NCBI RefSeq assembly: GCF_001723175.1
Contig: NC_064652.1
Span: 3,410,001 to 3,474,000, forward strand
DNA: 64,000 nt
Direction: 5' to 3'
Source: Penicillium oxalicum
Taxonomy: Eukaryota; Ascomycota; Eurotiomycetes; Eurotiales; Aspergillaceae
The notes beneath the pieces were generated by a model. The model had not been told where the DNA came from. It made no database searches and was given only the letters and a program-made list of their open reading frames with translations. The position numbers were made by a program, and so were the translations under genes. The stretch's first letter is position 1. Each line of letters starts with the position of its first letter. Shown here in pieces: positions 32,353-43,091 of this stretch.

Positions 32353-32869
32353 GATTTTCTTTGAAGGTTGACTGAAGGCTTTGTGAGAGTATATCCTGAT
32401 TTTGACTTCTAAACCACATTTTTCGTATTAGTTAACGATGAGATCGAAGTCGTTCGGGATGTTCAGCACTTACTGTACAAGTTTAGGATTATTTGAATTT
32501 AGGGTGGGGATTTGAGAAACATGGGAAAAGGGAAGCTTTTTAAGATTTACCTACTTTTGCTGCCCCGCAGCGGGGCAGTATGGAAGGTGAACCTGGGCAT
32601 CACAGTAGGGCCACACCCGTATTCCTGATACTGCATGTTTTCTGTTTGCCTTATTTGCATTATCAACGTTCTCGAAGCCCTCGAGACCATACCAGATTAT
32701 TACGGATGCTACCATTAAGTTGCTTTTTTACAGCCGTATGGGAATATTGCCAAGAAAGGGATTCGAGGGTCGGTTAACTGTAATAGGTATAGCGCAGTTT
32801 CAAAAGAGACATTGGGAAAGAATCTCAGTGTGAAGGTGGTGAATCTGATTTCGATCCATGCTGTAAATC
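32353..32869. other. Intergenic, with a GC hairpin
   Basis: Contains the near-perfect palindrome CTGCCCCGCAGCGGGGCAG around 32560-32578. Otherwise nothing recognised. Confidence 0.5.
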
Positions 32870-33296
32870 ACGACAGCCATACCTTCTCCGTGCCGTCACA
32901 GCCGACCCGTTTCTTCCTCTGTATGTGGAGAATTATGAGACAGAGCATAATCATTGCGATCCAGCGGTGGCCCAATACGGCCCGAGAGCAGATGCTACGC
33001 TGTCTACATCATATACAGAGGCAGACGAATTTTCGTCATTCGCTAAATGGGCTTTCAGCCCAGACGGGCTACCATCTTTACAAGTGCTGGGGTTTGGGGA
33101 CTTCGCTCATGAGGATCGGTATCGGTCACAGCGCTTTTTAGTGCGTCGGCTGGGGTCGTCAAATATTCCCCGCCCTACTCCTGAAATTCTGCCCTTCTAC
33201 CCGATGAACTTGTCTGACCCTCACATCTGGGATGGAGCTCGTTTCCTCGGCGCGTGTCCAGGGGGCGGTATAATGGAATCGCCGTACGAATTTTGA
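32870..33296 (+). pseudogene. F-box/LRR protein C-terminal fragment
   Basis: An open frame without a start that reads LRAVTADPFLPLYVENYETE, then LSTSYTEADEFSSFAKWAFS, GLPSLQVLGFGDFAHEDRYR and GGGIMESPYEF at the stop. This is the usual C-terminus of the fungal F-box/LRR family to which 30076-31243 belongs. The two pieces are collinear on the plus strand, separated by 1.6 kb that includes the opposite-strand ankyrin gene. Either an insertion split one gene, or these are two separate fragments. No start codon or splice acceptor could be fixed. Confidence 0.65.
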
Positions 33297-33738
33297 GATG
33301 AATGCTGCTCCCACGGCACGGTTGATTCTTTGGGCTAGAAGAATTTGTGTTTTAGTCTAAATAGAGCTTTATCCAATCCATAGCCATCTTAACGCTTCAT
33401 CTCTTCCAAGATTTCTGGGCGATCTTTTCCCACCGACCGCATTCAACGGCTTTTTCCACACCTCGGTGCCCGTTTAATTCGGCGGGTGGGCCAGTGATGC
33501 CAAGCTCAGCCCAGGCAGTGAACAAGTGGGCCGGTGACCCTCGCCTGCAAACGTTCAAAGACCTGGTGGTCATTCTTGAGGCTACGGGCGGCTCGTATTG
33601 ATCGCTTGCTCTATTCGCTTGTCTTGTCTCTCGAATTTTTGGCCGGCATATAAGGAGTGGCTTAATCAATTCAATTTTATCATAAAATCCATTAGAAGCG
33701 GGAGTCCTTTCATCTGTAGGTCCCAAAATCGGTTTGCA
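33297..33738. other. Intergenic
   Basis: 3' flank of the F-box fragment and probable promoter of the coiled-coil gene; nothing specific recognised. Confidence 0.45.
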
Positions 33739-34302
33739 ATGGACTCCCCTATGCCTGTTCCATCTCTAGAGCGTTCGCCTAAAAGAAGACGAGAACATTT
33801 CGACTCGGAATCGCAATCTGCTTCTGGAACAGGCGACTTCCAAAAGCCAGCCAGCCTAAAAATGCCACGCGGAATCAAAGTAAGGATTCTTCCCTCTCCC
33901 CTGGCGGCGGGGATATCGTATCAATCTCAACAGACTCTTACCAGAATTTAGGAGGCGTTGGTGACTAGGAGTATTTCTCTCGTTAGTGAGATGAAACGTA
34001 TTCTAGATGAAAATCCCTCTCTAGCTTCATCAGCCATGGAACTTCTTGATCTCTATCTTTGTCTATGGGATTGCTATATAATTGAGTCCGCTCAGAAGAT
34101 ACGGCTGGAAGAGGAATGTCGAGTACTCCGGGACTCCAATGCATGGCTTGCACAGAGGAACAGCCAGTTGCACCAGGCTTGCACCGATCGCGAGTTGATA
34201 TTATGGGGCCGCCTAGAAGCATTCAACTCCTTAGAGCGGGGCATAATCGCGGTACTACAGAGCAACGCGCGTGCTTCGTTCGAAACAATCATGCAACAGT
34301 GA
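33739..34302 (+). CDS. Small coiled-coil protein, two exons (163 residues)
   Basis: Exon 1 (33739-33879) encodes a Pro/Ser-rich basic N-terminus (MDSPMPVPSLERSPKRRREH). A 72-bp phase-0 intron (33880-33951, GTAAGG to TTTAG) leads into exon 2, which encodes a helical region: ALVTRSISLVSEMKRILDEN, LLDLYLCLWDCYI and RLEEECRVLRDSNAWLAQRN. The KRRR cluster is a plausible nuclear localisation signal. The product aligns by eye with the gene at 58396-58958, which has the same exon layout and intron phase (LYxCLW, RLEE, then the coil, then a hydrophobic end). The two are therefore paralogues of a family that I cannot name. Open and apparently functional. Confidence 0.78.
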
Positions 34303-35612
34303 GCAGCGGAAATCAGGATAATAAGTTATGCTTATACTGTCTCCTTGTTGATCTTACAACCATTGATGAACGATTATGCTGTCTGGTGAAGTGGAGAAGG
34401 GAGCGGCGACCTAATAATGTGCCCCACTTCAACTGTCTTGTTGGTAATCCGTTTCACATTGCCGTCTACTGCAGAGGAGTGCATGTATAGTTAATGAAGG
34501 CCTTCCGCCGTATGCATTGAAAGGTCCCTAGAAGTACGGTACAGGATAGTATGCTTCCTCGTTTTCTACATAAGTACTGAAATCTTATATATTTATATTC
34601 CAATTCTTAAGGCGAAGGATAGGGATTCAAGCCCTCAGTCAGAACATACCTTGTATTGTGCCGCTCCTACTAGTCTCTGCCAGTGCCTTTTCCCTCGCCT
34701 TCATCTTCTCCAGGATCGTTTTCAAGACTGAAAATTCTCCTTTCGTGGATTCCTTCGATCTGAACCTTGAGTCCCTTTGGGAGGAGTTCTCTGATACACT
34801 CACCCCACCGCCATATATCGGCACCAATCACTACTGTCACTTCTCCATCTATACTCTCGATGAGTCTGTATTCAGTCAAGGAGCGATAGTGTTTGGCCCC
34901 GTTAGATAGCTTCACGACGCCGCGCTTAAAAACAACTGCTAGTTCCACTAGACTAGACCCGATCCGCTGTGCCCCACCACCTCCGCCAACGATATCTTTC
35001 TCTACCTGTCAGCTTTTTACCTCTCTGAGCACGTCCACTGGGTGAAATTCCGCCTTTCCAAAGTCCACCTAGTGACGGAAGAGGTTCTGGAACAATACCC
35101 GTTCTTTCTCCCTCGCATCGAGTCCGTACTAGGAAACTTGCACCACTTGCGTCGGTGCATGCTTGACATCCTTTCACGACAATTCCACACAGAAGATCAT
35201 CAATACCACTTCTAGTTAATTATTCGGCCTCTTATCAATCCAATTTCAGAGAGCGGAATAGCAGTACTACCCCGTTATTTTCCTCATGTGGCACCATCAT
35301 CAATAGTGAATCCCCACCGTTTTTACAAAACATTGTCGGAAACTTTGCTGGATAAATTACCTTGAGCATAACGGTATCTGAATCGATTTACTCTAACTCC
35401 GAGTCACTGGTGCTTAGAGTGTACTATCACTGGGTCTTTATACAGTAACAAGCATATAAACGCTACACGTGTCCAAAGAGACGATTTGTTTTCATAGATT
35501 CAATAATCCACCTCCTAAACCAGGGTCCCTACATGGACACTCCCATCCAGGTTGAAACTAGTACTATTATATTCAAGAATAGGAAAAGATACTTGATGGA
35601 TCTCGGGGTCCT
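34303..35612. other. Gene-poor spacer
   Basis: Nothing certain. A minus-strand frame at 34948-34670 (ELAVVFKRGVVKLSNGAKHY at its start, EYRLIESIDGEVTVVIGADI further on) is protein-like and may be a small gene or relic without a known family; the plus-strand frame over it is its shadow. The rest is AT-rich. Confidence 0.4.
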
Positions 35613-36129
35613 TCATCGCCCCAGCGGGCCTAGATTATTCCACAGGCGGTGATATGTAAAGGGGGGTGTATTGTGGCAGGCTGTGCTTCCATTAGTTGCA
35701 TAATAAGTCTGCCAGAATGTCGTACATGAGGAGCTATTATGGCATAGCTGGTCTTTGTCAGGATACCAGGTCGCGTAGTCACTAGTCACGGGGATGTCTA
35801 ATTGCTCCCGATCCACTAGAGTTCTATTAGACGGAAACTTCAGGCGACAATAGCGTTTGAGATATTTCGTGCGAGCACAGATTCTGTAAATTAAGTGGAA
35901 GCATAAATGTCCCCTGAGCAGTTCGGTGCAATCCAGGCGTCGAGTTATAACGTGGTGGCAAGGTTCTAAAGGGTGTCAGTAGAGCTCCCTTTATTGCTTC
36001 GGTAGAGATAATTGCGCTAGTTGCAGGATGCAGAGCAGACGACTGCTCGGAGAGCGCGGTAGCTACCGCGATACAGAAGCCGGTGACCAGTAGAGCGAGA
36101 CTGGCCATAGTTGAGATTATTGAGGGCAT
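35613..36129 (-). pseudogene. Small secreted Cys-containing protein, one frameshift
   Basis: Begins with a clear signal peptide (MPSIISTMASLALLVTGFCI, AVATA; an inner ATG at 36108 is also possible). The mature part runs to NLCSHEISQTLLSPE, where the frame is lost near 35832. The next frame continues without a gap as LVDREQLDIPVTSDYATWYP, LCHNSSSCTTFWQTYY and STACHNTPPFTYHRLWNN to a stop at 35613. One base restores collinearity. Several Cys and N-glycosylation sequons (NSS, NGS) fit a secreted protein of about 165 residues. No family recognised. The gene lies just outside the left arm of inverted repeat II, whose match runs off the right window edge at this point. Confidence 0.65.
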
Positions 36130-36799
36130 CAAGAGGAAATTCAATGAAAGGGTTGGATTAAGAATGGATTCTCGTCGTTTGCGCGACTTAAATTCTCCAT
36201 CGTGCCGTTTCACAGTCGTGGTCCCGTCCTAATACGGTGGCCACCCACTCCAACGTCCACCGACGCCATCAGGAAATACATTCCAACGCCTCACCGGTTC
36301 TCTACCTCCCACCATTTCTATCTTCATATATTCAACTGCTGTGCAGCTATGCGAGGGTTACCGTTGAGTGTATTTCTTGGGGTCAACACAGGACTTGATC
36401 GCGAGGATCAGCTCAGTGTATCACTGGGTGGTTATGTACGGCAATTCATGGGAATCCTGGGTGCGACGGTCTCTTAGATTGTCATTTTCATCAAATCCGA
36501 TCACCCTATATGAATTAAATTAGCTCCACAGCCTGACCATCTTATTCATATCTGCCTTTTGGACGGCTCTAATTCATTAATTGCAGCTCGTATAGGAGGC
36601 ATAAAAATCAGCCAAGGTCGAGTGCTTTATACTAATTCGACGTTCCGGCACTATATATTCTTCCAATTACTCTGCCTATGCATTAATTCCTAGGTAACAA
36701 GCTGTGGATCAACACTAGGTATGACTTAATCTATACTGCGAAGAATTTTGGAAGTTGAGTACACCTGTCTAATAAAAATAGACTCAAGGCAACTTTCAA

Positions 36800-37127
36800 G
36801 CCATTACTCCCCAGCCGACACGAGAGCCAATCCAAAGTCAACACGCATGATTTCCGATCTGCAAAAGTTACTTCGCTCGACCACCTGACAGGGGATTCAA
36901 TGACTCACGAGCTTCGCTGCGAGATTTGCCATCGCCATCGATCAGCCTCCTGCCACAGAAAACACATGAGTGACCCAGTCACATTTCCAGCCGTCAGAAT
37001 TTGCTCTCGCCGCCGAATAAAATGTACGTTATTTAAAGCTAGAATTTGGGCCCCCTCTGTGAATTTACCTGTCATCTATGAGTTGCCGGGAGATAGAATG
37101 GCAACAGGTTCGGAATGCGTCGGCTGA
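36800..37127 (+). CDS. Small CxxC protein (left copy), start doubtful
   Basis: Encodes HELRCEICHRHRSASCHRKH, then DPVTFPAVRICSRRRIKC, and ends with VIYELPGDRMATGSECVG. The pattern C-x2-C, then His, DPV, then C-S-R-R-R, then C resembles a family of short uncharacterised fungal proteins that may bind a metal. The right-arm copy (63395-63066) begins at an ATG 34 codons further upstream; here that position reads AAG, so only the internal ATG at 36900 remains and would give 75 residues. The upstream codons are otherwise conserved, so this copy probably lost its start. Function unknown. Confidence 0.55.
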
Positions 37128-37942
37128 ATTATTGTTATCAGAAGCAAGTAGGGACAAATCTCAATAACAATAGTACAAACTAATATACTAGTACTGGCAT
37201 AGCGTAGATACTGTCCATCATGGAAGCTCCCGAAATTGTAGCGCAAGGTATTCTATCAGGAAAAAGATCGGGGAATGTTGGCTTTCTTGGTAGTGCATTC
37301 CATATTTTACGGATCCCTACAATTTGTACATAGTCTCCCAATCCTTCATTGGAAGACCGAACTCGCAGATTCGGACAATTATTTCTTATTCTGAGGGCGC
37401 AATTTCCAGGGCAAATTCAAATTATAGAACACGGCGGGTTATCCTGCTGCTCCTAAAGGACGGGCCACTTTCAAATTGAGTAAGCAAATAACCTTCATCC
37501 ACACCAAGGCTAGTTGATTTAGCTTTAAAATTTATTAACACAATAGCGCTACCATTTCAATATCGGATTGTTTCACCATGAGAGGCTTCATTTAATTAAC
37601 TGCCTACGATCACATGAAACCGTCGCTAGTTAACGGCCGACCTAATTTCATTTATGTTGGCGTGTTGGCTAGCTTTAAGAATAGTGGTTGTTCTCTGGTC
37701 ACGCATGATATGGACCCAGGTCAAGGGCTATGAATTTGAGATTTCTTCCGATGTGAGGCTAAATAGTCTTCCTGACGGTCTTACGTATCCTACGACCAGC
37801 ATAAACTATGTGATAAATTGTCAGAACCAGAACTGCACCAGACTTCCACACACGTCATTATGAGAATGATTAAGGAGAATACCTGCGACTACTGTGTCCC
37901 CCCGTTGGTCTTTGATGTATCCCCTCACTTATTTTTCAATTT
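37128..37942. other. Intergenic part of the IR II left arm
   Basis: Mirrors 62230-63065. Open stretches such as 37654-37863 are not conserved as frames between the two arms, which argues against coding. Confidence 0.55.
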
Positions 37943-39010
37943 TCAGTGACCCACGGTAGAAGCAAAGTCGATTTTCTTCCTGATATGAAGTCGAAGGGTC
38001 CTCATTTGAGTCGGCTCTGCCACAGTAACTTTTGAATTGTAGGATCTAAGCGGGAGCCAGTATCTATTTCGAATGTCGTTCGGACACCTACTCACGTCAA
38101 ATCCGCCAGATGTAGGATGATCTAGGCTCGGGACCTCTTGCCTCCACTCTTTCACCCATGGCGGATAGTCTCCAACCCCAAGTCAGCAGATACACTAAGA
38201 GACTACTTAGGAAGATAGCTCGACGACTCACTAGATTCCGCGTCATCTTGCCACAAAATCTCCAGTTTCCGTACCAGCGCTGTCCGTTGCACACTGGCCT
38301 TGACTAGCATCTCTATATACGAGAGAGCTCGAAAAAAGCCAACGTCCTCTACGACTAACACAACGGTCCCAAACCGGAGCAAGTTTTCCGGGCGCCCATA
38401 TGGTCCGAGCGCAGTGACCGTGATCCAATTCCCGCGCGGGGAAGCGAGATTCCTATCGTAAAGCTTTCGAATAATACCAGAGCGGGAACGAGCCACCATC
38501 CGTGCGATCTTGTGCGCGCCGTCCTTTTTGCATGCTGCCACATAGAAAAGAGGCAGTTGCAGACCGGCGCGAATGCCGGCACTTGGCATCCAGAGCTGCC
38601 CATATTGACCGGGCTACACAGTCAAAGACGGAGGTAGACCGATCTCAAGCCAAAGAAGACTATTAGATGCTTTCATAAACAATTCTTGTCTATCATGTCG
38701 CCATGGCTTCCGAGACCACACGGTGGCTATAAAGACGGCGAGACTTGTCACAGCCCAGAGGCAAAGAGCACCTAATAAGACCCAACGATACAGACATTAT
38801 TATTCCAGGGGATGATATCCAAGGGCGGAAATGGCCACTGCCGCAAGCAAATAATGGCATTTCAAAGCGAACTGTACATGTCGTGTTCGTATTGCTGCGC
38901 ACGTGACCAGAACAACTAGAATGAGCGAGCACCCTGCCTAGTGGGAGTCAGAGTGTACCGCAAACCTCAGTAACAGATAAATTCGAAAACCAGTGCAGGA
39001 GTTTCGTCAT
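37943..39010 (-). pseudogene. Ferric reductase-like pseudogene (left copy, membrane exon deleted)
   Basis: Minus-strand relic of an NADPH-dependent FRE-type oxidase: the start MTKLLHWFSNLSVTEVCG (39010), then an abrupt jump to the FAD/NAD half, with LQLPLFYVAACKKDG, VTALGPYGRPENLLRFG, VVLVVEDVGFFRALSYIEML and a last frame 38155-37943 (SGGFDVSRCPNDIRNRYWLP, ending IDFASTVGH). Compared with the right-arm copy at 60621-62228 it lacks about 550 bp that encode the haem-binding membrane domain; the join lies in a shared CACTCT(A/G)ACTC stretch near 38950. A TAG at 38203-38205 stands where the other copy has TGG. The C-terminal frameshift near 38150 is shared with the other copy, so it predates the duplication. 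Dead. Confidence 0.85.
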
Positions 39011-39829
39011 TGGCTTGTACACTCTCCGTAGCCTATGTAGGCTACAGGAATAGTGAAAGAGCCAGAATGATTATATAGAGAGGCCGCTCCTTCACTTGGC
39101 CATCCTTTTCTGAGGGGCAAAATGATACTTTAACCGTGTGAAGGAACGCCATTAACTTTCTACCGCCTCAGAACCCAGCCAATAGGTACAAGTAATTGCA
39201 CCCTCCGCGACGGGGCCGCCTCGTTGCGATTAGCATAATATACCTGTTTACGTGTCAGAGACTGGATGACCAAACAGGCGCCGAAAGTAAGCATCTAAGC
39301 ATAGCGGTCTCTCGGCTTCCGTTATGCCGGTTTTCTGATGCCGGATGCTTTGGTTTTTCTGTTCAGATGTGTACAGTACATCCGCCGGGTCCCGGTTCAC
39401 TACTCAAGGGCTAGGAAGCTGCCAGGAAGATTTGATACTGCATTTTTGTCATCAGAGTAGGTTGTTCGCATCGTTGTCATTACTAGCCGTGTATTTCTAT
39501 CTGCAACTATTGGCCATCTCATTGACCTGTCGAATTCAACTCGTAGAAGTATTGATAAGCATTATACTGCCGATTATGCGTTATTAAGTTCCATCGTCTG
39601 CTTGAGAATATATGAGAGATGTATTGGCGTTGAAAATAATCAATCATTAGCGGGTCCTCAATGAGTCGGGCTCTCCGGTGTTTTCGGAGCCCAGGAGCAT
39701 CTTCGGGATTCCTAGGAGCTCTTCGTACCCATATCTCTATGAGTTTCTTATACGTGATTCTTTCTAAGTATAAGATTGGCCTTCTGCTTTTCTAGCCTCC
39801 GTTTTGATCTATCTTAAAACATATTCATC
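39011..39829. other. Divergent intergenic region in the IR II left arm
   Basis: Lies between the divergent ferric reductase relic and the membrane-protein gene and mirrors 59910-60620. It presumably holds a shared promoter region. The small frames here (39196-39414, 39345-39587) are not supported. Confidence 0.5.
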
Positions 39830-40486
39830 ATGAAGACCCTCCCTGTGCTACTCTCGACCTTGGCAACAGCCTCACTACTCCTACATTGCACTCGAATTCC
39901 TTTCCTTTGTGTAACATTTCAGAATCATGCGTCCCACCAGTGGCTCGACCGTGGGCTCTTTGTGGTAATACTGATTTTGTGGGCTGTCTTGTCGGCATCA
40001 AGCTGGTGCGTAGCAAACGAGGCTCTCATGGGAATCATCGCCGGATTAGTCAGTGTATTCTTATCTTTACAGGCAGTTCGTGAGCTCCCCTGTGTAGACG
40101 CCTATGAATCTCTTGCTTATTGCGATCCGCAGTATCTTCGAATCAGCATTCACTTGCAGCCTCCATCAACTATTGCTCGCTGTCTGAGAGTCTGCTGTCC
40201 ACTTTTTGCTGCCTCCTCGAGCCTGACTAAATTGACCGTTATCATAGTCGGCAGCTTCGTCTTTTTCCCCCTGCGGTCGATCGTACCCTTCGTTGTGTTC
40301 ATAGACTTCCTGAACATAGCTTCTTTTTATTGGTGGCTAGTTGGACGCATCAGATTCCCACTTCCAGCTCGGCCACAAGTACTGTCCATCGCATATTACT
40401 ACACTGGGCTGACATGTGTCCTATTGATCGTCGCACTCGTCGGTGTTATTTGTGGGCACTGGCTACTGTCACTGGAGGTACTGTAA
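39830..40486 (+). CDS. Multi-pass membrane protein (left copy, 218 residues)
   Basis: Open from ATG (MKTLPVLLSTLATASLLLHC), with a signal-anchor-like start and hydrophobic segments at about residues 43-60 (GLFVVILILWAVLSASSW), 66-84 (ALMGIIAGLVSVFLSLQAV), 133-145, 150-172 (VPFVVFIDFLNIASFYWW) and 188-210 (YYYTGLTCVLLIVALVGVIC). Five or six membrane spans; no family recognised. It is divergent from the ferric reductase gene in both IR II arms, so the pair has been kept together and may share a promoter or a role in the membrane (inference). Nearly identical to 59909-59277, which ends eight residues earlier because TGG became TAG. This copy is the intact one. Confidence 0.68.
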   Translation: MKTLPVLLSTLATASLLLHCTRIPFLCVTFQNHASHQWLDRGLFVVILILWAVLSASSWCVANEALMGIIAGLVSVFLSLQAVRELPCVDAYESLAYCDPQYLRISIHLQPPSTIARCLRVCCPLFAASSSLTKLTVIIVGSFVFFPLRSIVPFVVFIDFLNIASFYWWLVGRIRFPLPARPQVLSIAYYYTGLTCVLLIVALVGVICGHWLLSLEVL

Positions 40487-40762
40487 CTCTGGCTCTCCAT
40501 GAACATTCCGAGTTCGTATTTGCTGACCAGACAAGCTTCAACTTTTTATGATCTCTCTTGGAAAGGTATTAGCATGCTTTATCCTAGGGAGCCCATTATC
40601 TGAGTCGTGAATTATTCCAAGAGTGGGTTGGATTTCCGGAACGAGTGTACACCAAGAGTTACTGTTCTGGTGATGACGACTTCAGCTAAGATAGAGCTCG
40701 AAATTCCTCAACTGCGGCTAGTCCACCGCTTCTTGATGAACTAGCCCCTTGTTGCATTCACA

Positions 40763-41297
40763 AAGTCAATATTGATCAATGATCCTCCTGTGTTTCTTCC
40801 GGATTTCCTGCCAACACCCCTGTAGAACAAGTATTCAAAAACTCACAGAGGCGGCAAGATATGCTATGTGCGAATTTTAAACGATGTCACGGGCGACCTT
40901 AGGCGTGCGCCAAACAATGGGTCGAGGTATTGTTCCCCTAAGAAAGCTCTCTGAGAGACCTACCCGCACAGTCCTGGCCTGTCAGCATTTCCTACGGGGC
41001 AGAATCAATGAGCTTTACTCAGACTTCAGCTTACCCTTACCCCCGAGGTCATGACCCTCAACGAAACACTTAGAATGATAGTGGGCGCCCAAACGGTGTG
41101 AGGTATCCCCCAGCTTGAATAGAAGGATCTCTATATCCACAATTAACCCTGCTGCACTCAAGGCGGAGGAACTGCGCCGACAAAACCAAGATATTCTTCC
41201 GTTGATATTTCACAATCAAGGCGCCCTCTACTCACCGAGCATCGTACGCCTCCTTTGCACGGTCCCTTTCACAATTATCCGGAACACCAGTTGACAT
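40763..41297 (-). pseudogene. Decayed relative of the coiled-coil gene at 58396-58958
   Basis: The last 70 bases (40835-40763 on the minus strand) match the 3' end of the right-hand gene, including its stop region. Upstream, short blocks keep the same order and spacing: AGGTCGCCCGT in both, and AGCTTTCTTAGGGG against AGCTTTGTCAAGAG. A possible first exon starts at ATG 41297 (MSTGVPDNCERDRAKEAYDA) with a good GTGAGT donor, but it does not resemble the other gene's first exon. No open frame can be followed. It appears that both IR II arms end inside the same gene and that this copy has decayed. Confidence 0.5.
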
Positions 41298-41308
41298 TCT
41301 GAGATCGA

Positions 41309-41701
41309 TCAGGGCGTTTGCCTTTGTGACGGGTTCCGTTTGAGTAGGATATCAGGCTCCGGCGATAGCGCATCTAAGCGGCGCTTACGCTCGCGGTGAG
41401 CGGTGGGATTGGGCACGCCTGGTACGGTCAAATCTTTTGATCTGCCCCAGAGACTACTCTGTCGATACAATGAATTTTGAAGTGCCCGAATAAAGCCTTC
41501 TGGCCGAGGAAAAGAGTCTTGGCACTTCATCTTGATCTTGGATCGATTTTGAAACAGATGATTAGTAGCTTCAAAAAATCGCAGCCTCATAGCAGCTTCT
41601 TCTAGGTACTTGAAACTTGTATATTTAAATCGATATAAGATCTCTGGCAAAATGCACAACAAATACGTGAAGAAAGCCATCAGGGAGAGGCCCTGAGACA
41701 T
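41309..41701 (-). CDS. Doubtful 130-residue basic protein
   Basis: Open from ATG with a hydrophobic start (MAFFTYLLCILPEILYRF) and a basic C-terminal half (NPTAHRERKRRLDALSPEPD). The ERKRR-Ser/Pro stretch is reminiscent of the first exon of the coiled-coil gene at 33739. It may therefore be the first exon or N-terminus of the decayed gene just downstream rather than a separate gene. No family recognised. Confidence 0.3.
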   Translation of the reverse strand: MSQGLSLMAFFTYLLCILPEILYRFKYTSFKYLEEAAMRLRFFEATNHLFQNRSKIKMKCQDSFPRPEGFIRALQNSLYRQSSLWGRSKDLTVPGVPNPTAHRERKRRLDALSPEPDILLKRNPSQRQTP

Positions 41702-41719
41702 TTAAATAAAATTCGAATC

Positions 41720-42468
41720 TCAGCTATCCGGCACCTTGACCTTAGCATTTTCCGAGACAGCCTTGTCCTTTCCGCCCACGTCCCCCGCTTTCTCTGACTC
41801 CATGATAGAATCGAGGATCGATTTAGCTGACCGTTGATCACAACCGCTCTCTGATGCCCCACGTTCCTGAAGCAAGTAGTCCACAACCGCACCCAACCTC
41901 TGACTGAGATCGTAGAAAATGTCCGCTAACCGAGTAACTTGTTCTAATTCATCGGTTGTTCGTTTCAAATCATCTTGGACAGACTTTAACTCCCGTTCGA
42001 GTTTGGTATGGGCTTGCTCCGCTCGGGATGCCCGGATATCGAGCCTTGCAACAGTACGGAGGATGCCCTTGGTTTGTCAGAAGAGCCAGATGAATTTGTT
42101 GGTGAAAAGAGCGAGTTACAAAGATGAACCTACTGGGTCGTCCATGTGGGTGTCGGTAGGACAGCACTTCGTTGGGAATGCGGCAACTGGAAAACGGTAT
42201 TCTGGAACGAATTCTTTAGTCGATTTAGGCGACTGGACAGAGAAAGCTCTATTTATGTTCTGAAAGGCTCGCCTAAGGTTGGTTATGGCTACTAGATCTA
42301 AGATATTGCCGGTTAGTGATTTTCCGAGATAGTCGCTCAGGTGCTCTTCTGAGGCTAAATTCTTGCTAAAATCTCATGGAGCGGTCTTGTAGACGGTGGA
42401 AATTGGAAACCATGTGTCAGTTTCCAGTCCTTACATTGGTGTGTGTCAACGGCTATAGACGTGGCCAT
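41720..42468 (-). CDS. Coiled-coil protein, three exons (206 residues)
   Basis: Exons 42468-42435, 42372-42134 and 42067-41720; introns of 62 and 66 bp with GTAAGG and GTAGGT donors; all phases agree and the frame stays open. Residues 12-91 form a conserved-looking N-terminal region (NLASEEHLSDYLGKSLTGNI, LVAITNLRRAFQNI, VPEYRFPVAAFP). Residues 92-165 form a long coiled coil (RLDIRASRAEQAHTKLEREL, SVQDDLKRTTDELEQVTRLA) and the tail is polar. There is no signal peptide or membrane segment, so it is probably nuclear or cytoplasmic. Family unknown. The first exon is short and the least certain part; a start at the ATG near 42146 would give a shorter protein of about 119 residues. It lies in the IR II loop and is undamaged. 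Confidence 0.68.
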
Positions 42469-42719
42469 AACCGCTGCCGGGTTTCTCTGGGTCCATAATG
42501 AGCAGGGAATGTCTACCAGAGCACCAGGGCAGAATAATTAACGAACGTGTTGCTTGATTTGTGGACGCGAGTTAAATCAAGTCCCCGAACGATTTAACGG
42601 TTAGAATGTCACCACGCAAGCGTTGAACGGTAGCTTTGTAGCTCAAGACAAATGACTCAGAAGGAGCTAATTGAGAAGCTTACTACTGAAGGAGGGGCCG
42701 AGTCTGTTCTATAATCCTG

Positions 42720-43091
42720 GAGGGGGTGGTGGTGAAGAGAGGGTGGGTGGTGAAGAGAGGGTGGTGGTGAAAGAGAGAGGGTGGTGGTGAAGAGAGGGTG
42801 GTGGTGAAGAGAGGGTGGTGGTGAAGAGAGGGTGGTGGTGAAGAGAGGGTGGTGGTGAAGAGAGGGTGGTGAAGAGAGGGTGGTGGTGAAGAGAGGTGGT
42901 GGTGAAGAGAGGGTGGTGGTGAAGAGAGGGTGGTGGTGAAGAGAGGGTGGTGGTGAAGAGAGGGTGGTGGTGAAGAGAGGGTGGTGGTGAAGAGAGGGTG
43001 GTGGTGAAGAGAGGGTGGTGGTGAAGAGAGGGTGGTGGTGAAGAGAGGGTGGTGGTGAAGAGAGGGTGGTGGTGAAGAGAGGGTGGTGGGA
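42720..43091 (+). repeat. GT/GA-rich 17-bp minisatellite
   Basis: About 22 tandem units of roughly GTGGTGGTGAAGAGAGG, purine-rich on the plus strand with a few shortened units. The 149-codon minus-strand frame over it (LHHHPLFTTTLSSPPPS-type repeats) is a low-complexity artefact. It differs in unit from the IR I minisatellite but shares the GTGGTGAAGAGAG core, so the two may be related. Confidence 0.95.

Larger units (their letters stand above)
36182..40835 (+). repeat. Inverted repeat II, left arm
   Basis: Matches the reverse complement of about 58890-64000 over its whole length. Matching pairs include CGCGACTTAAATTCTCCATC (36182) with the last bases of the window, the CxxC protein (36900 with 63300), the ferric reductase-like gene (38500 with 61700) and the membrane protein (39830 with 59909). 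It lacks about 550 bp of the ferric reductase gene. The match becomes weaker inward from about 40770 and can be followed faintly to about 40990. Differences are mostly transitions. Confidence 0.92.

Noticed and set aside
36182..40835. Reading the IR II arms as long terminal repeats of a retrotransposon
   Set aside because: The arms are inverted, not direct, carry host-type genes, and there is no gag-pol between them.
42720..43091. A CRISPR-like array
   Set aside because: Units are directly adjacent without spacers, and the sequence is plainly from a filamentous fungus.
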